NCBI RefSeq assembly: GCF_000482365.1
Contig: NZ_AXVC01000021.1
Location: 1-64,000 of the forward strand
Length of the DNA: 64,000 bases
Source of the DNA: Porphyromonas uenonis DSM 23387 = JCM 13868
GTDB lineage: Bacteria; Bacteroidota; Bacteroidia; Bacteroidales; Porphyromonadaceae
Reading direction: 5' to 3'
Part shown: in pieces, positions 33,701-42,713 of the stretch
Layout of the letters: the number at the start of each line of letters is the position of its first letter
Position numbering within the stretch: position 1 is the stretch's first letter
The notes under the pieces: model-generated
Databases searched by the model: none
What the model saw: only the letters and a program-made list of their open reading frames with translations
What the model was told of the DNA's origin: nothing
Made by a program: the position numbers and the translations under genes

Positions 33701-34254
33701 AGGTCTACGGCATAGACGACGAGTCTCGGCTCTTTTACAAAGGCGAAGCACTACTTCGCCCGGGCTACCCCTTCTTCGTTCCTCACCTCGAAGCGGAGTG
33801 GTGTGCTATCCCTTCGCTCGCCATCAAGATAGGACGGACGGGCAAGTGCGTGGCGCCTCCCTTTGCCGAGCGGTACATCGAGTCGTGCGCTGCTGGCTGG
33901 GACATCACCTGCCGCTCGCTACTCGCTGAGCTACGTGAGGCGGGCGCTCCGTGGGAGCGTGCTAAGGTGTACGACGGCAGTGCCGTAGCCCTCGACTGGC
34001 AACCCCTTGACACTGCGCTCGCAGAGCACTACACGCTGACCCTCTCCGAGCAGAGCTGGACGCTCTCACGTGCAGCGGTCTGCCAAGCGCTCTCGCTCCT
34101 CTCCGAGTGCCTCACCATTCACACGGGCGACGTACTCCTATTCAACGCAATCCCCATAACAGCAGCTCCCGCCATTGCCCCCGAGCAACAGCTCTCCCTG
34201 ACGCTACAGGCTGGCGAAAGGCTCCGCTCCACTACCCTACTACGCATCAAGTAA
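33697..34254 (+). CDS. FAH-fold protein with lost metal ligands
   Basis: A 185-residue protein that follows the pattern of the fumarylacetoacetate hydrolase family (RPGYPFFVPHLEAE, SLAIKIGRTGKCV, GWDITCRSLLAELREAG and KVYDGSAVALDW). Canonical members have a HYExE metal motif before the IGR strand; here that place reads WCAIPSL, without the acidic ligands, and the C-terminal lid is short. It is probably a pseudo-enzyme or a binding protein. Start overlaps the rfbB stop (ATGA), so it is translationally coupled to a sugar-nucleotide gene. The family call comes from pattern memory. Confidence 0.65.
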   Translation: MKVYGIDDESRLFYKGEALLRPGYPFFVPHLEAEWCAIPSLAIKIGRTGKCVAPPFAERYIESCAAGWDITCRSLLAELREAGAPWERAKVYDGSAVALDWQPLDTALAEHYTLTLSEQSWTLSRAAVCQALSLLSECLTIHTGDVLLFNAIPITAAPAIAPEQQLSLTLQAGERLRSTTLLRIK

Positions 34255-34290
34255 AGCATCTATATCGAATCGTCTAAAAACCCCTTCACT

Positions 34291-34938
34291 ATGGCTATTG
34301 TATCTCCCTCCCTCCTCAGTGCCGACTTCCTGCATCTCGCCGATGAGATCACGATGATCAACGAGAGTCAGTGCGACTGGCTCCACATTGACGTGATGGA
34401 TGGTGTCTTCGTCCCGAACCTCTCCTTTGGCTTTCCCATCATTGAGGCGATACGCCCCATCTGTCAGAAGCCTCTCGACGTGCATCTGATGATCGTCGAG
34501 CCGTGGAAGTTCATCGATCAGTTTGCCAAGCTCGGCATCCACATTATGAATGTACACTACGAGGTGTGCCCTCACCTGCACCGCACGCTACGGGCTATCC
34601 GTGAGGCGGGCATGCGTCCAGCCGTCACGCTCAATCCGCACACCCCCGTGGAGCTCCTCACCGACATCCTCTGCGAAGCCGACATGGTGCTCCTCATGAG
34701 TGTCAACCCTGGCTATGGTGGGCAAAAGTTTATCGAGCATTCTATCCGCAAGGTAGAGCGCCTGCGCAAAATGATCCAAGAGCAGGGACTCTCCACCCTC
34801 ATACAGGTCGATGGCGGGGTCAACCTCGAGACGGGTCGCCAGCTCGTTGAGGCGGGTGCCGACTCGCTCGTGGCGGGCAGTGCCGTCTTTAAGGCGCCCA
34901 GCCCTCAAGAGATGATTGCACAGCTACACGCCTTGTAA
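34291..34938 (+). CDS. rpe: Ribulose-phosphate 3-epimerase
   Basis: A 215-residue TIM-barrel enzyme of the pentose phosphate pathway. Motifs SPSLLSADFLHL, WLHIDVMDGVFVPNLSFG, LDVHLMIVEP, VLLMSVNPGYGGQKF and IQVDGGVNLET are all present, including the metal His/Asp set. Standard length. Confidence 0.96.
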   Translation: MAIVSPSLLSADFLHLADEITMINESQCDWLHIDVMDGVFVPNLSFGFPIIEAIRPICQKPLDVHLMIVEPWKFIDQFAKLGIHIMNVHYEVCPHLHRTLRAIREAGMRPAVTLNPHTPVELLTDILCEADMVLLMSVNPGYGGQKFIEHSIRKVERLRKMIQEQGLSTLIQVDGGVNLETGRQLVEAGADSLVAGSAVFKAPSPQEMIAQLHAL

Positions 34939-34980
34939 GCCACCTTGCACTACCTCGTCCGAGGGCTACACGCCACAATC

Positions 34981-36501
34981 ATGCGCCCAGCATTGGTGAC
35001 ACTTCTGTCGCTAGTGCTGGGCATTTATCTAGGTAGTCTCGGGCTACTAGCGGCGCAGTGGTACTTCCTCGGCATCGCCGTGGCGACGCTCCTCCTCGTC
35101 CTCTCTAGGCTTTGGCACAAAGCGCTCCTCGCTGGCTCCGCTTGGTACTTAGTTCTCCTCTGTATGGGAGCTTGTCTGGCAACAATCCCACAGGAACGGG
35201 TTGCGCAACTCCCACAGCCCAGCGAGAAAACGACCTACCTCGTCACCATCTCTCGCCCGCCCACAGCACGCGAACAGGGCTCTCGTGCCGAGGCTATCAT
35301 CGAGCAAGCGACAGACCCGAGCGGAGCAACCCTCGTTCGCTGGGGTGGTCAGCGCATCATGCTATACCTATATAATGACTCGCTGCAGCTCACACCTCGC
35401 ACCAGCTACCTCGTCCGTGGACGGCTCACGCCACTAGATCAAGTCCCCTCGTCAAGCTATCAGCACTACCTCCTCTCACGAAAGGTCTCGGGCGTGCTAT
35501 CCGCCTCCACAGCAGAAGCTTGCGATGCGTCAACCACTACCCATTGGTCGCTCTGGGACCAATTACGCTACTGCGCCTACACCCTCCAGCAGCGCATCGG
35601 TGGCACGCTAGACGAGATTGACCGACTCACTCCACTACAGCGAGAGACGCTCCGTGCCATCTGCCTAGGCGATCGCTCCGAGGGAACAGTCGCAGAGAGG
35701 CAGTTTCGCTCCGTAGGCGTTGCGCACCTGCTGTCGGTCAGTGGCTTTCACGTTGGGGTCGTCCTACTACTCATCTATTGGCTGATCCGCTACCCGCTCC
35801 GACTCATCCGCAACGTCCGTACCGCTTACCTCCTGCGCTGGGACCTCACCCTCGTAGCCGTATGGCTCTACGCTTTCGTCTGCGGACTCTCCATCCCGAC
35901 ACTCCGTGCCTCGCTCATGTTCTCCATCTTTGCCGTGGCACGGCTCTTGGGGCGCTCCACCGATCGGCTCAACGTCTGGGCGCAGGCTGCCGTCCTTCTA
36001 CTCATTGTCTCACCCTACGCACTCTTTGACGTAGGCATGCAGCTCAGCTTCGGAGCGGTACTAGCCATCTTCGTCACCTGGGGCGCACTCAACCAGCGCA
36101 TCACACCGAGTAGCCCCCGCATCGTCAGCTACCTCTACTACCTCATCGTCACAACCTTAGCCGTACAACTCTTCGTCTGGCCTATCCTCGCACGGAGCTT
36201 CGGCAGCACCGCCGTCTGGCTACTCCTCGCCAACCTCCTCCTGTCGCCCCTCGCCACGCTACTCATCATCACGGGGCTTGTCACCATGGGACTCCTCGCA
36301 CTCGGACTACCCACGACGCTCCTACCGATGCTCCTCGTCGGCGTGAGCGACCTCACCAGCGGTGCGATGGCACTCCTCGAGCAGCACTTCACCGCTCAGC
36401 TCACCATCGCCATGCCGCTCTGGCTCTGCGTCGCCTACTACCTCCTCCTCTACGCCTGGGTTCAGTACCTCCTAGCCCGTCCCCGCCCCGTCCGCGTCTA
36501 G
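34981..36501 (+). CDS. ComEC/Rec2-family DNA uptake channel protein
   Basis: A 506-residue inner-membrane protein with many membrane segments and the Competence domain core (RFRSVGVAHLLSVSGFHVGV, LSIPTLRASLMFSIFAVARLLGR). In ComEC the channel carries single-stranded DNA during transformation. No C-terminal metallo-beta-lactamase domain is present, so it is shorter than the B. subtilis protein; such short forms are common in Bacteroidetes. Start ATG 34981; an upstream TTG at 34945 would be only 6 nt from rpe. Confidence 0.87.
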   Translation: MRPALVTLLSLVLGIYLGSLGLLAAQWYFLGIAVATLLLVLSRLWHKALLAGSAWYLVLLCMGACLATIPQERVAQLPQPSEKTTYLVTISRPPTAREQGSRAEAIIEQATDPSGATLVRWGGQRIMLYLYNDSLQLTPRTSYLVRGRLTPLDQVPSSSYQHYLLSRKVSGVLSASTAEACDASTTTHWSLWDQLRYCAYTLQQRIGGTLDEIDRLTPLQRETLRAICLGDRSEGTVAERQFRSVGVAHLLSVSGFHVGVVLLLIYWLIRYPLRLIRNVRTAYLLRWDLTLVAVWLYAFVCGLSIPTLRASLMFSIFAVARLLGRSTDRLNVWAQAAVLLLIVSPYALFDVGMQLSFGAVLAIFVTWGALNQRITPSSPRIVSYLYYLIVTTLAVQLFVWPILARSFGSTAVWLLLANLLLSPLATLLIITGLVTMGLLALGLPTTLLPMLLVGVSDLTSGAMALLEQHFTAQLTIAMPLWLCVAYYLLLYAWVQYLLARPRPVRV

Positions 36502-36830
36502 CGGGTCGCCCTCTCCGCTCGGTATACTCTTTCAGGAAGAGGACATCCCTTCGTATGAAACTCCAATTTCTTACCCATGAAACTTTAGTTTCACCCAAGT
36601 GGTACTGATAGTTAGCTCATTTCTATAGGATGACCTACGCGATGCACCCTCAAAAAGCTTTTATCGGACAGCAATACGTCCGAAGGTTTATTTCGTTCCT
36701 TCATGGAGAATCGTCGTTTGCTCCTGAGAAAGTCTTAGGGCAACCCGAAAAAGGAACGGGGCGCTAAGGTCTTCAAAGTGGTCGGCACGGACGGATGATA
36801 GTAATCGTCAGACTACCCAGTTTGCAGCGT
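36502..36830. other. Intergenic region with a GAAACT palindrome
   Basis: After comEC the sequence holds a perfect inverted repeat GAAACT-TT-AGTTTC at 36579-36592, plus related GAAAC/TTTC half-sites nearby, a weak relative of the family B arrays. No gene or clear terminator was recognised. Confidence 0.45.
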
Positions 36831-36913
36831 CTAGTCCCTATTATGGACTAGTCAACGGTGAAGCAAATACCTATTCTTGGGTATTTACAGAGGCAAGCAG
36901 TGCTGTACCTTTG
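36831..36913 (+). promoter_or_regulatory. Promoter and putative operators of the TonB receptor locus
   Basis: TACCTTTG at 36906-36913 is the -7 box, 24 nt before the chosen ATG. Upstream lie two inverted repeats: CTAGTCC with GGACTAG (36831-36851, 7-nt spacer) and AAATACC with GGTATTT (36865-36886, 8-nt spacer). The second occupies the region expected for the -33 element, and no good -33 sequence is visible. Regulation by a dimeric regulator is inference. Confidence 0.55.
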
Positions 36914-36936
36914 CAGAACCACTTTACAGAGACACT

Positions 36937-39744
36937 ATGAAGAAGTCCATCATTCGCCTACTCTTGCTCTGCCTGCTGCTCCCCATACTGTCGCAGATGC
37001 TCTATGGTCAGGGCGCTCGTCATGCCCTCACGGGTGTGGTGTGCGATGCGACTTCGGGTGAGCCGATAGCCTACGCTCTGGTGGCTCTCTCGGCTGAGGG
37101 GCACAAAGATGTCGTGACTTACACGGACGATGATGGGCGCTTTGCCTTTCAGTCAGTACTAGCGGGGCGATACCGTCTACAGGTGCGCTACGCAGGTCTG
37201 CGCAAGGAGCAGACGATCACATTGCAGCGAGACCAATACTTGCGTATCCCCTTTAAGCTGGAGCAGGTACTAGGCGAGGTGGTTGTGACGGCACAGGAGG
37301 GACGGCACCTGACCAGTTCCTCGACGATTGAGCGGGCGGCCATTGATCACCTGCAGCCAAGTAGCTTCTCCGACCTGACGGCACTACTGCCTGGAGGTAA
37401 AAGTAGCATCCCTAATATGGGCGGGGTCAACAACCTCTTGCTCCGTGAGACAGGCACGATCAATGTGCAGGGCAATAAGACGAACAACCAAGACTACGCC
37501 ATCAGTTCGCTGGGGACCCTCTTTATGGTAGATGGGGCTCCGCTCAATACGGATGCGGATATGCAGTACACGGCTTCCTCCTCGGGCTCGCTCCTCGGTG
37601 CTGGCAAGGTCAATGTGAATCGAGGTGTGGATATGCGTACGCTGCAGACGGACAATATAGAGCGGGTTGAGTTCATCCGTGGTATCCCCTCCGTAGAGTA
37701 TGGCAATATAACCTCTGGCGTAGTACTGGTGCATCGTAAGCGACAAGCTTCGCCAGTGCAGAGTCGCTTTAAGGTAGATGGCTACAGTAAGTTGGTCTCT
37801 GTGGAGAAAGGCTTTGCCCTCACACCCTCCCAGCATCATATCCTCAATGGGGATGTGAGCTATCTAGATGCTAAGCCCGACCCGCGTGTCCCCTTTGAGA
37901 CTTACAGGCGACTGACTGGTTCGCTACGCTACCACGGCACGAGTAGTAATCAGGCACATCGCTGGGAGGTGAGCGGAGACTATACGGGTAGCTTTGACAA
38001 GAACAAGATTGACCCCGATCTCTCCTACGGACGCACCGACGAGTACCTCTCAGACTACAATCGCATAGCTCTCACCTCACGATATAGCTATACCCCGACA
38101 GAGCGTACGGGAGGCTTGCAGCGAGTGGAGCTGACCCTTTCAGCGGCTCAGCAGTTTGACTACCTACACCAACGCCGACTGGTGGCTCCAGACCGTATGA
38201 CGATAACTCCTACCGGTGTCGAGGCGGGAGAGCATCCAGCTACATTGATCGGACGAGAGTACGTGGCGGACTATGTGAGTGATGGCAAGCCTCTGACACT
38301 CTTTGCCAAGGGGCAGACACTATATAATATAGAGTGGGGAAAAGCTTCGCATAGGTTGAAGGGGGGCTTTAACTATGACCTATCCAAAAACTTCGGTCGC
38401 GGGCAGGTCTACGATCTCTCTTATCCACTCTTTCCCAAAGCATGGGACACTCGTCCACGTCCTTACTACCAGATTCCAGCTCTGCAACAGCTAGCACTCT
38501 ATGCGGAGGACCTATACACGCAACCTCTCGGAGCTCATACGCTCCAGCTAGAGGCGGGCGTGCGTCTCTCTATGCTCCTAGGACTCGCTCCGCAGTACAC
38601 GCTGAGCTATAAGCCTTACCTGGATCCTCGTGTCAACCTGCGCTGGAGCTTGCCCGCCTGGGAGCTCTGGTCACGAGACCTCAAGCTCTCACTCGATGCG
38701 GGATGGGGGTTGACGACACGTATGCCTACGCTCAACTATCTCTACCCTGACCCACGCTACGTAGACATAACTCAGCTGGCTTACTACGACATCAACGCTC
38801 CCTATGAGCGTAGCCTATACTACGTCCGCACTTACATAGAGGACGCGACAAACTACAAGCTACGCGCCACGCGCAACCAGAAGCTGGATCTACGTCTCTC
38901 TGCCGAGTGGGGGCGCAATAGGATCTCTGTGAGCTACTTCAATGAGCTGATGACTACGGGCTTTAGATACCGCTCCACGGCTCAGGTCTACAGCTACAAT
39001 AAGTATGACGCCTCGGCTATTGACTATAATAAGTTGACGGAACAGCCCGACATCTCTACCATCCCCTACACTCCAGCAGCTCGTATCGAGTCGACGAGTC
39101 GCCCTGAGAATGGTAGCATGATCCGCAAAGAGGGCGTGGAGCTTCAACTTATGACGGAGCGTATCCCTGTGATCAATACCAGTCTGATCCTAGGGGGTGC
39201 ATGGTTTCGCTCTACCTACTCGAATAGTGTACCGCTCTACTACGCAGTCTCTGGAGTCTATGGCAATGTAATCCTCTCAGATCAGTACCTGGGTCTCTAC
39301 AACTGGCAGGATGGTTCGGAGAATCAGTCGCTCTCGACCAACCTACTCTTTGACACACAGATCCCACAGTGGGGACTTATCCTGACGACTGCCGTAGAGA
39401 GTACCTGGCTGGTCTCTCGTCGTCGCCTTCCCCAGGATGGTCGACCGATAGCTTACCTAGATGTGCACGATGGTAAGCTACACCCCTACACGGACGAGTC
39501 GGAGCGAGATACCTATCTGCAGCATCTCTTCATACGCTACAGCGATACGCTCTTTAAGCCGAGCCGCATTCCCCTAGCTCTTGGGGTTAATCTCAAGGTG
39601 TCTAAGCAGCTGGGCAAGCTCTTTACGCTATCTCTTTTTGCCAACAACGTCATAGACTACCTACCCGACTACAAGGTGGGTACCGCAACGCTCAGACGTA
39701 CTGCCACACCGTACTTTGGTATGGAGCTTCGCATTAAGATATAA
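36937..39744 (+). CDS. TonB-dependent outer-membrane receptor
   Basis: A 935-residue outer-membrane protein. A signal peptide (residues ~1-25) is followed by a carboxypeptidase-regulatory-like domain (LTGVVCDATSGEPIAYALVA), a plug (LGEVVVTAQEGRHLTSSSTI, IERVEFIRGIPSVEYGNITS) and a beta-barrel ending FGMELRIKI. The -7 box precedes the ATG at 36937, so longer upstream starts are rejected. Followed by DUF4876 lipoproteins rather than a SusD, so it is not a polysaccharide-utilisation pair. The ligand is unknown; the locus suggests a metal complex. Confidence 0.93.
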   Translation: MKKSIIRLLLLCLLLPILSQMLYGQGARHALTGVVCDATSGEPIAYALVALSAEGHKDVVTYTDDDGRFAFQSVLAGRYRLQVRYAGLRKEQTITLQRDQYLRIPFKLEQVLGEVVVTAQEGRHLTSSSTIERAAIDHLQPSSFSDLTALLPGGKSSIPNMGGVNNLLLRETGTINVQGNKTNNQDYAISSLGTLFMVDGAPLNTDADMQYTASSSGSLLGAGKVNVNRGVDMRTLQTDNIERVEFIRGIPSVEYGNITSGVVLVHRKRQASPVQSRFKVDGYSKLVSVEKGFALTPSQHHILNGDVSYLDAKPDPRVPFETYRRLTGSLRYHGTSSNQAHRWEVSGDYTGSFDKNKIDPDLSYGRTDEYLSDYNRIALTSRYSYTPTERTGGLQRVELTLSAAQQFDYLHQRRLVAPDRMTITPTGVEAGEHPATLIGREYVADYVSDGKPLTLFAKGQTLYNIEWGKASHRLKGGFNYDLSKNFGRGQVYDLSYPLFPKAWDTRPRPYYQIPALQQLALYAEDLYTQPLGAHTLQLEAGVRLSMLLGLAPQYTLSYKPYLDPRVNLRWSLPAWELWSRDLKLSLDAGWGLTTRMPTLNYLYPDPRYVDITQLAYYDINAPYERSLYYVRTYIEDATNYKLRATRNQKLDLRLSAEWGRNRISVSYFNELMTTGFRYRSTAQVYSYNKYDASAIDYNKLTEQPDISTIPYTPAARIESTSRPENGSMIRKEGVELQLMTERIPVINTSLILGGAWFRSTYSNSVPLYYAVSGVYGNVILSDQYLGLYNWQDGSENQSLSTNLLFDTQIPQWGLILTTAVESTWLVSRRRLPQDGRPIAYLDVHDGKLHPYTDESERDTYLQHLFIRYSDTLFKPSRIPLALGVNLKVSKQLGKLFTLSLFANNVIDYLPDYKVGTATLRRTATPYFGMELRIKI

Positions 39745-39765
39745 TCAACTCAACAATAGATTTCT

Positions 39766-41076
39766 ATGAAACGATTACTTTACATACTGCTTTTACCAGC
39801 GCTCCTAGTCGCTGTGACCTCTTGTCGCCCTGACCCTGTCACGCCAGACAACCCCAAGGAGCAAAAGTCCATCGCTTGTCTCTTCGAGCGCACACTGCCC
39901 GAGGATGTCACGGACTTGACAATACAAGAGGAGCTACTCACGCTACACAACATCACCACAGGTCAAGACGTGGAGCATAAGACGCTAGAAGGAGTCAAGC
40001 TCGCTCCTGGGCTGTACAACCTAAACTACACAGCAAACTGTCGCTATAAGCTCAAAGGGGTCTCAATGGAAGGCCGACTGGTCGCACAGATTGAGAATCT
40101 GGAGGTAACTGACCAAACGACCGATCCACTCAAGCTACGCCTAGAGCTACGCATCGTGCCTACGGTTCAGGACTTCGTCATCCAAGAGATCTTCTTTACT
40201 GGCACACAGACTACGGCAGGCAAGCCTTACAATGGGACTTCGTACGTCATCCTATACAACGGAACGGACAAGGTCCTTTATGCTGATGGGATCGCCTTTT
40301 GCGAGTCTGAGTTTAACCCCGCTATCAAGCAGGATTATAAGCCAGACCTGAGACAGACGGACTTTGTGCCACACGCCGTCTATGTAGTCCCAGGCAGTGG
40401 TAAGGAACATCCCGTGAAGCCTGGAGAGCGACTGATCCTCTGCGATATAGGTATTGATCATAAGGCAACCAATCCAAACGCTTTTGACCTCTCTAAGGCT
40501 AACTTCGAGTGGTATGACGAGTCTAGTGTACCCACACACCAAGACTTTGACAGTCCCACGGTGCCGAATCTAGACAAGTGGTACTGCTTCACGAGAACCT
40601 TCTTTATCCTCCATGACCGAGGGCTGGCTTCTTATGTGATCGCTCGTATGCCTGTCACTAAGGAGGCATGGCTCAAAGACTATGTCTACGACTATTCATA
40701 CGTCTTCGTTGGTACAGGCAATGAGGCCAAGAGGTCTTCCTATCGCATCCCTCTAGACTGGGTTATCGATGGTGTGAACTGTAGCGTCGAGGCTATGCAC
40801 AAGTGGACGATCCTGCCCGAGCGGATAGATGCGGGCTATACTCACTGTGGTAAGGAGGATCGCGATCCAAATCGCTTTTTCCACAGCGTACGCCGTAAGT
40901 ACCTAGGCAAGGATGCTGAGGGGCGGATGATTCTGCAGGATACTAATAACTCGTCTGAGGACTTCAATCCGATGGTCACTCCCTCGCTCATTGAGGAGCA
41001 AGGCTCCGCTATCAATGCTAAGGGTACGCCCTGCACGACTAAGACCTATGATGGTGTCGTGCCTATGGAGAAGTAA
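39766..41076 (+). CDS. DUF4876 family lipoprotein, copy 1
   Basis: A 436-residue lipoprotein (lipobox Cys20, TSCRPDP). It has an N-terminal beta-sandwich-like region, then a larger C-terminal domain with conserved DFVIQEIFFTGTQTTAGK, YVILYNGTDKVLYADGIAFC, VVPGSGKE and DTNNSSEDFNPM. The second copy at 41366 is collinear over the full length and roughly two thirds identical by eye, so the two arose by duplication. The function of DUF4876 is unknown; it follows TonB receptors in Bacteroidales. 21 nt after the receptor gene. Confidence 0.9.
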   Translation: MKRLLYILLLPALLVAVTSCRPDPVTPDNPKEQKSIACLFERTLPEDVTDLTIQEELLTLHNITTGQDVEHKTLEGVKLAPGLYNLNYTANCRYKLKGVSMEGRLVAQIENLEVTDQTTDPLKLRLELRIVPTVQDFVIQEIFFTGTQTTAGKPYNGTSYVILYNGTDKVLYADGIAFCESEFNPAIKQDYKPDLRQTDFVPHAVYVVPGSGKEHPVKPGERLILCDIGIDHKATNPNAFDLSKANFEWYDESSVPTHQDFDSPTVPNLDKWYCFTRTFFILHDRGLASYVIARMPVTKEAWLKDYVYDYSYVFVGTGNEAKRSSYRIPLDWVIDGVNCSVEAMHKWTILPERIDAGYTHCGKEDRDPNRFFHSVRRKYLGKDAEGRMILQDTNNSSEDFNPMVTPSLIEEQGSAINAKGTPCTTKTYDGVVPMEK

Positions 41077-41093
41077 AGTCTCTTCGATAGATT

Positions 41094-41369
41094 ATGGTGC
41101 ATCATCCTTCTATATGTCTTAGTAGATCTCTTGCGCTCTTACTCTGTCTCCTAGCTGTGCTCACGGGCTCGCTCTATGGAGAGCCATTAGATTTTGGAGC
41201 TAAGGGTTTTTGGGATAGTCAAGGTACTCTTCGCGCGCCTTGGCTTTTGGGTACAGTCTTCGCCATGGGTTCCAGACTACATCAGGAGGATTTGCTGCCA
41301 CGCCTTACTGTGGTCTGGAGCTACACATCAAAATATACCCTTCGTCACACTCCAACTAGCTCTTTATGA
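41094..41369 (+). pseudogene. Internally deleted remnant of a DUF6850 barrel gene
   Basis: The 91-codon frame begins with a signal-peptide segment like that of the intact DUF6850 gene at 42714 (MVHHP versus MVIHF, ending SLYG versus NLYG). It then jumps directly to LDFGAKGFWDSQGT, RAPW and SRLHQEDLLP, which match residues ~370-420 of the intact protein (LEFGAKGFWDSQDT, RTPW, YRLHEEDLLP). Similarity stops soon after. About 350 codons of barrel are missing, and the end is frame-shifted or replaced. The stop overlaps the start of the second DUF4876 gene. Confidence 0.85.
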
Positions 41370-42676
41370 ATCGTCTCTTTCGACTACTCCTCATCATATC
41401 TGCCGTGATAGCGGTCAGCTCATGCCGCCCTGAGCATGGCCGAGCTCCGCTACCTACGGTCTCGTGCGCCTTCACTACGCAGCTCCCCGAGGGACTGACA
41501 GATCTCTCTGTACTGGGCGAGGAGGTGCACTTGACGAATAAAGCAACGGGAGTCGACACCCGCTACAATTCGCTAGATAGTATCGCTGTTATCGTCGGGC
41601 TGTACGATATAGCCTATACTGTGGAGTGTACCTTCACGCTCCATGGGATACAGATGCGAGGACGGCTCGTCTCTCAGCTCGCTGATGTGAGCCTTACAGA
41701 GCAAAAAGACAATAAAGCTGTGCAGCTTCTCTTGCCCCTGAGGGTCGTGCCACAGGTAGAGGACTTTGTGATACAGGAGATCTTCTTCACAGGGACACTG
41801 ACTCCCGCAGGCAAGCAGTATCATGGCGACAACTATGTCGTGCTTTACAACGGCACAGATCATGTACTATATGCCGACGGGATAGCTTTCTGTGAGAGTC
41901 GCTTTGTCTCCACAATGAAGTTTGACTACAAGCCTGACATCCGCCATGAAGCGATGGCGGTGCAGGCGGTCTATGTAGTGCCTGGCAGTGGTAAAGATGT
42001 CGCTATACCTCCTGGCGGAAGGCTCATACTCTGTGATACAGGGATAGACCATAAGACAAACAATCCCAACTCCTTCGATCTCTCTAAGGCAAACTTTGAG
42101 TGGTATGATGTCTCTACCGTGCCTGCTCATCAAGACTTCGACAGCCCCTTGGTGCCTAACCTAGACAAGTGGTTTTGCTATACGAAGTCCTTCTTTGTCC
42201 TTCACAATAGAGGCTTCAGATCGTATGTCATAGCACGTGTGCCTATTGATAAGGAGAGCTACCTGAAGGACTATGTCTACAAGTTCACTTGGGTCTTGAC
42301 ACATGCTGGGGTCAGCTACGATATGTCTGGCTCTTGCTATAAGATCCCCAACGACTGGATCCTCGATGGTGTCAACTGTAGTGTCGAGGCAAATATCCAG
42401 TGGACGATACTACCTGAGACGATAGACGCTGGCTATACAAACTGTGGCAAGGCTGATCATCAGAAGGATCGGTACTTTCACTCTGTACGTCGCAAATTCC
42501 TCGGATTAGATGCGCTAGGTAATCCAATCCTGCAGGATACAAACAACTCAACTGAAGACTTTAACCCGATGGTCACGCCAGCTCTCGTAGAGGAGCAAGG
42601 CTCAGCTATTGACGCCAAGGGCACACCCTGCACGACCAAGACCTATGATGGTGTGACACCTATGGTCGCTAAGTAA
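41366..42676 (+). CDS. DUF4876 family lipoprotein, copy 2
   Basis: A 436-residue lipoprotein (lipobox Cys19, VSSCRPEHG), paralogous to copy 1 along its whole length (DFVIQEIFFTGTLTPAGK, YNGTDHVLYADGIAFCES, KTNNPNSFDLSKANFEWYD, DTNNSTEDFNPMVTPA). The N-terminal ~120 residues are more diverged than the C-terminal domain. Start ATG overlaps the remnant's stop. It is followed by the intact DUF6850 gene, so each DUF4876 gene once had its own barrel partner. Confidence 0.9.
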   Translation: MNRLFRLLLIISAVIAVSSCRPEHGRAPLPTVSCAFTTQLPEGLTDLSVLGEEVHLTNKATGVDTRYNSLDSIAVIVGLYDIAYTVECTFTLHGIQMRGRLVSQLADVSLTEQKDNKAVQLLLPLRVVPQVEDFVIQEIFFTGTLTPAGKQYHGDNYVVLYNGTDHVLYADGIAFCESRFVSTMKFDYKPDIRHEAMAVQAVYVVPGSGKDVAIPPGGRLILCDTGIDHKTNNPNSFDLSKANFEWYDVSTVPAHQDFDSPLVPNLDKWFCYTKSFFVLHNRGFRSYVIARVPIDKESYLKDYVYKFTWVLTHAGVSYDMSGSCYKIPNDWILDGVNCSVEANIQWTILPETIDAGYTNCGKADHQKDRYFHSVRRKFLGLDALGNPILQDTNNSTEDFNPMVTPALVEEQGSAIDAKGTPCTTKTYDGVTPMVAK

Positions 42677-42713
42677 ACATTTCGAGGACTCTATGCTACT
42701 AACAACTAGACCT

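Noticed and set aside
41094-41369. Small intact secreted protein
   Set aside because: Its two halves match distant parts of the intact DUF6850 protein, which is better explained as a deletion remnant.
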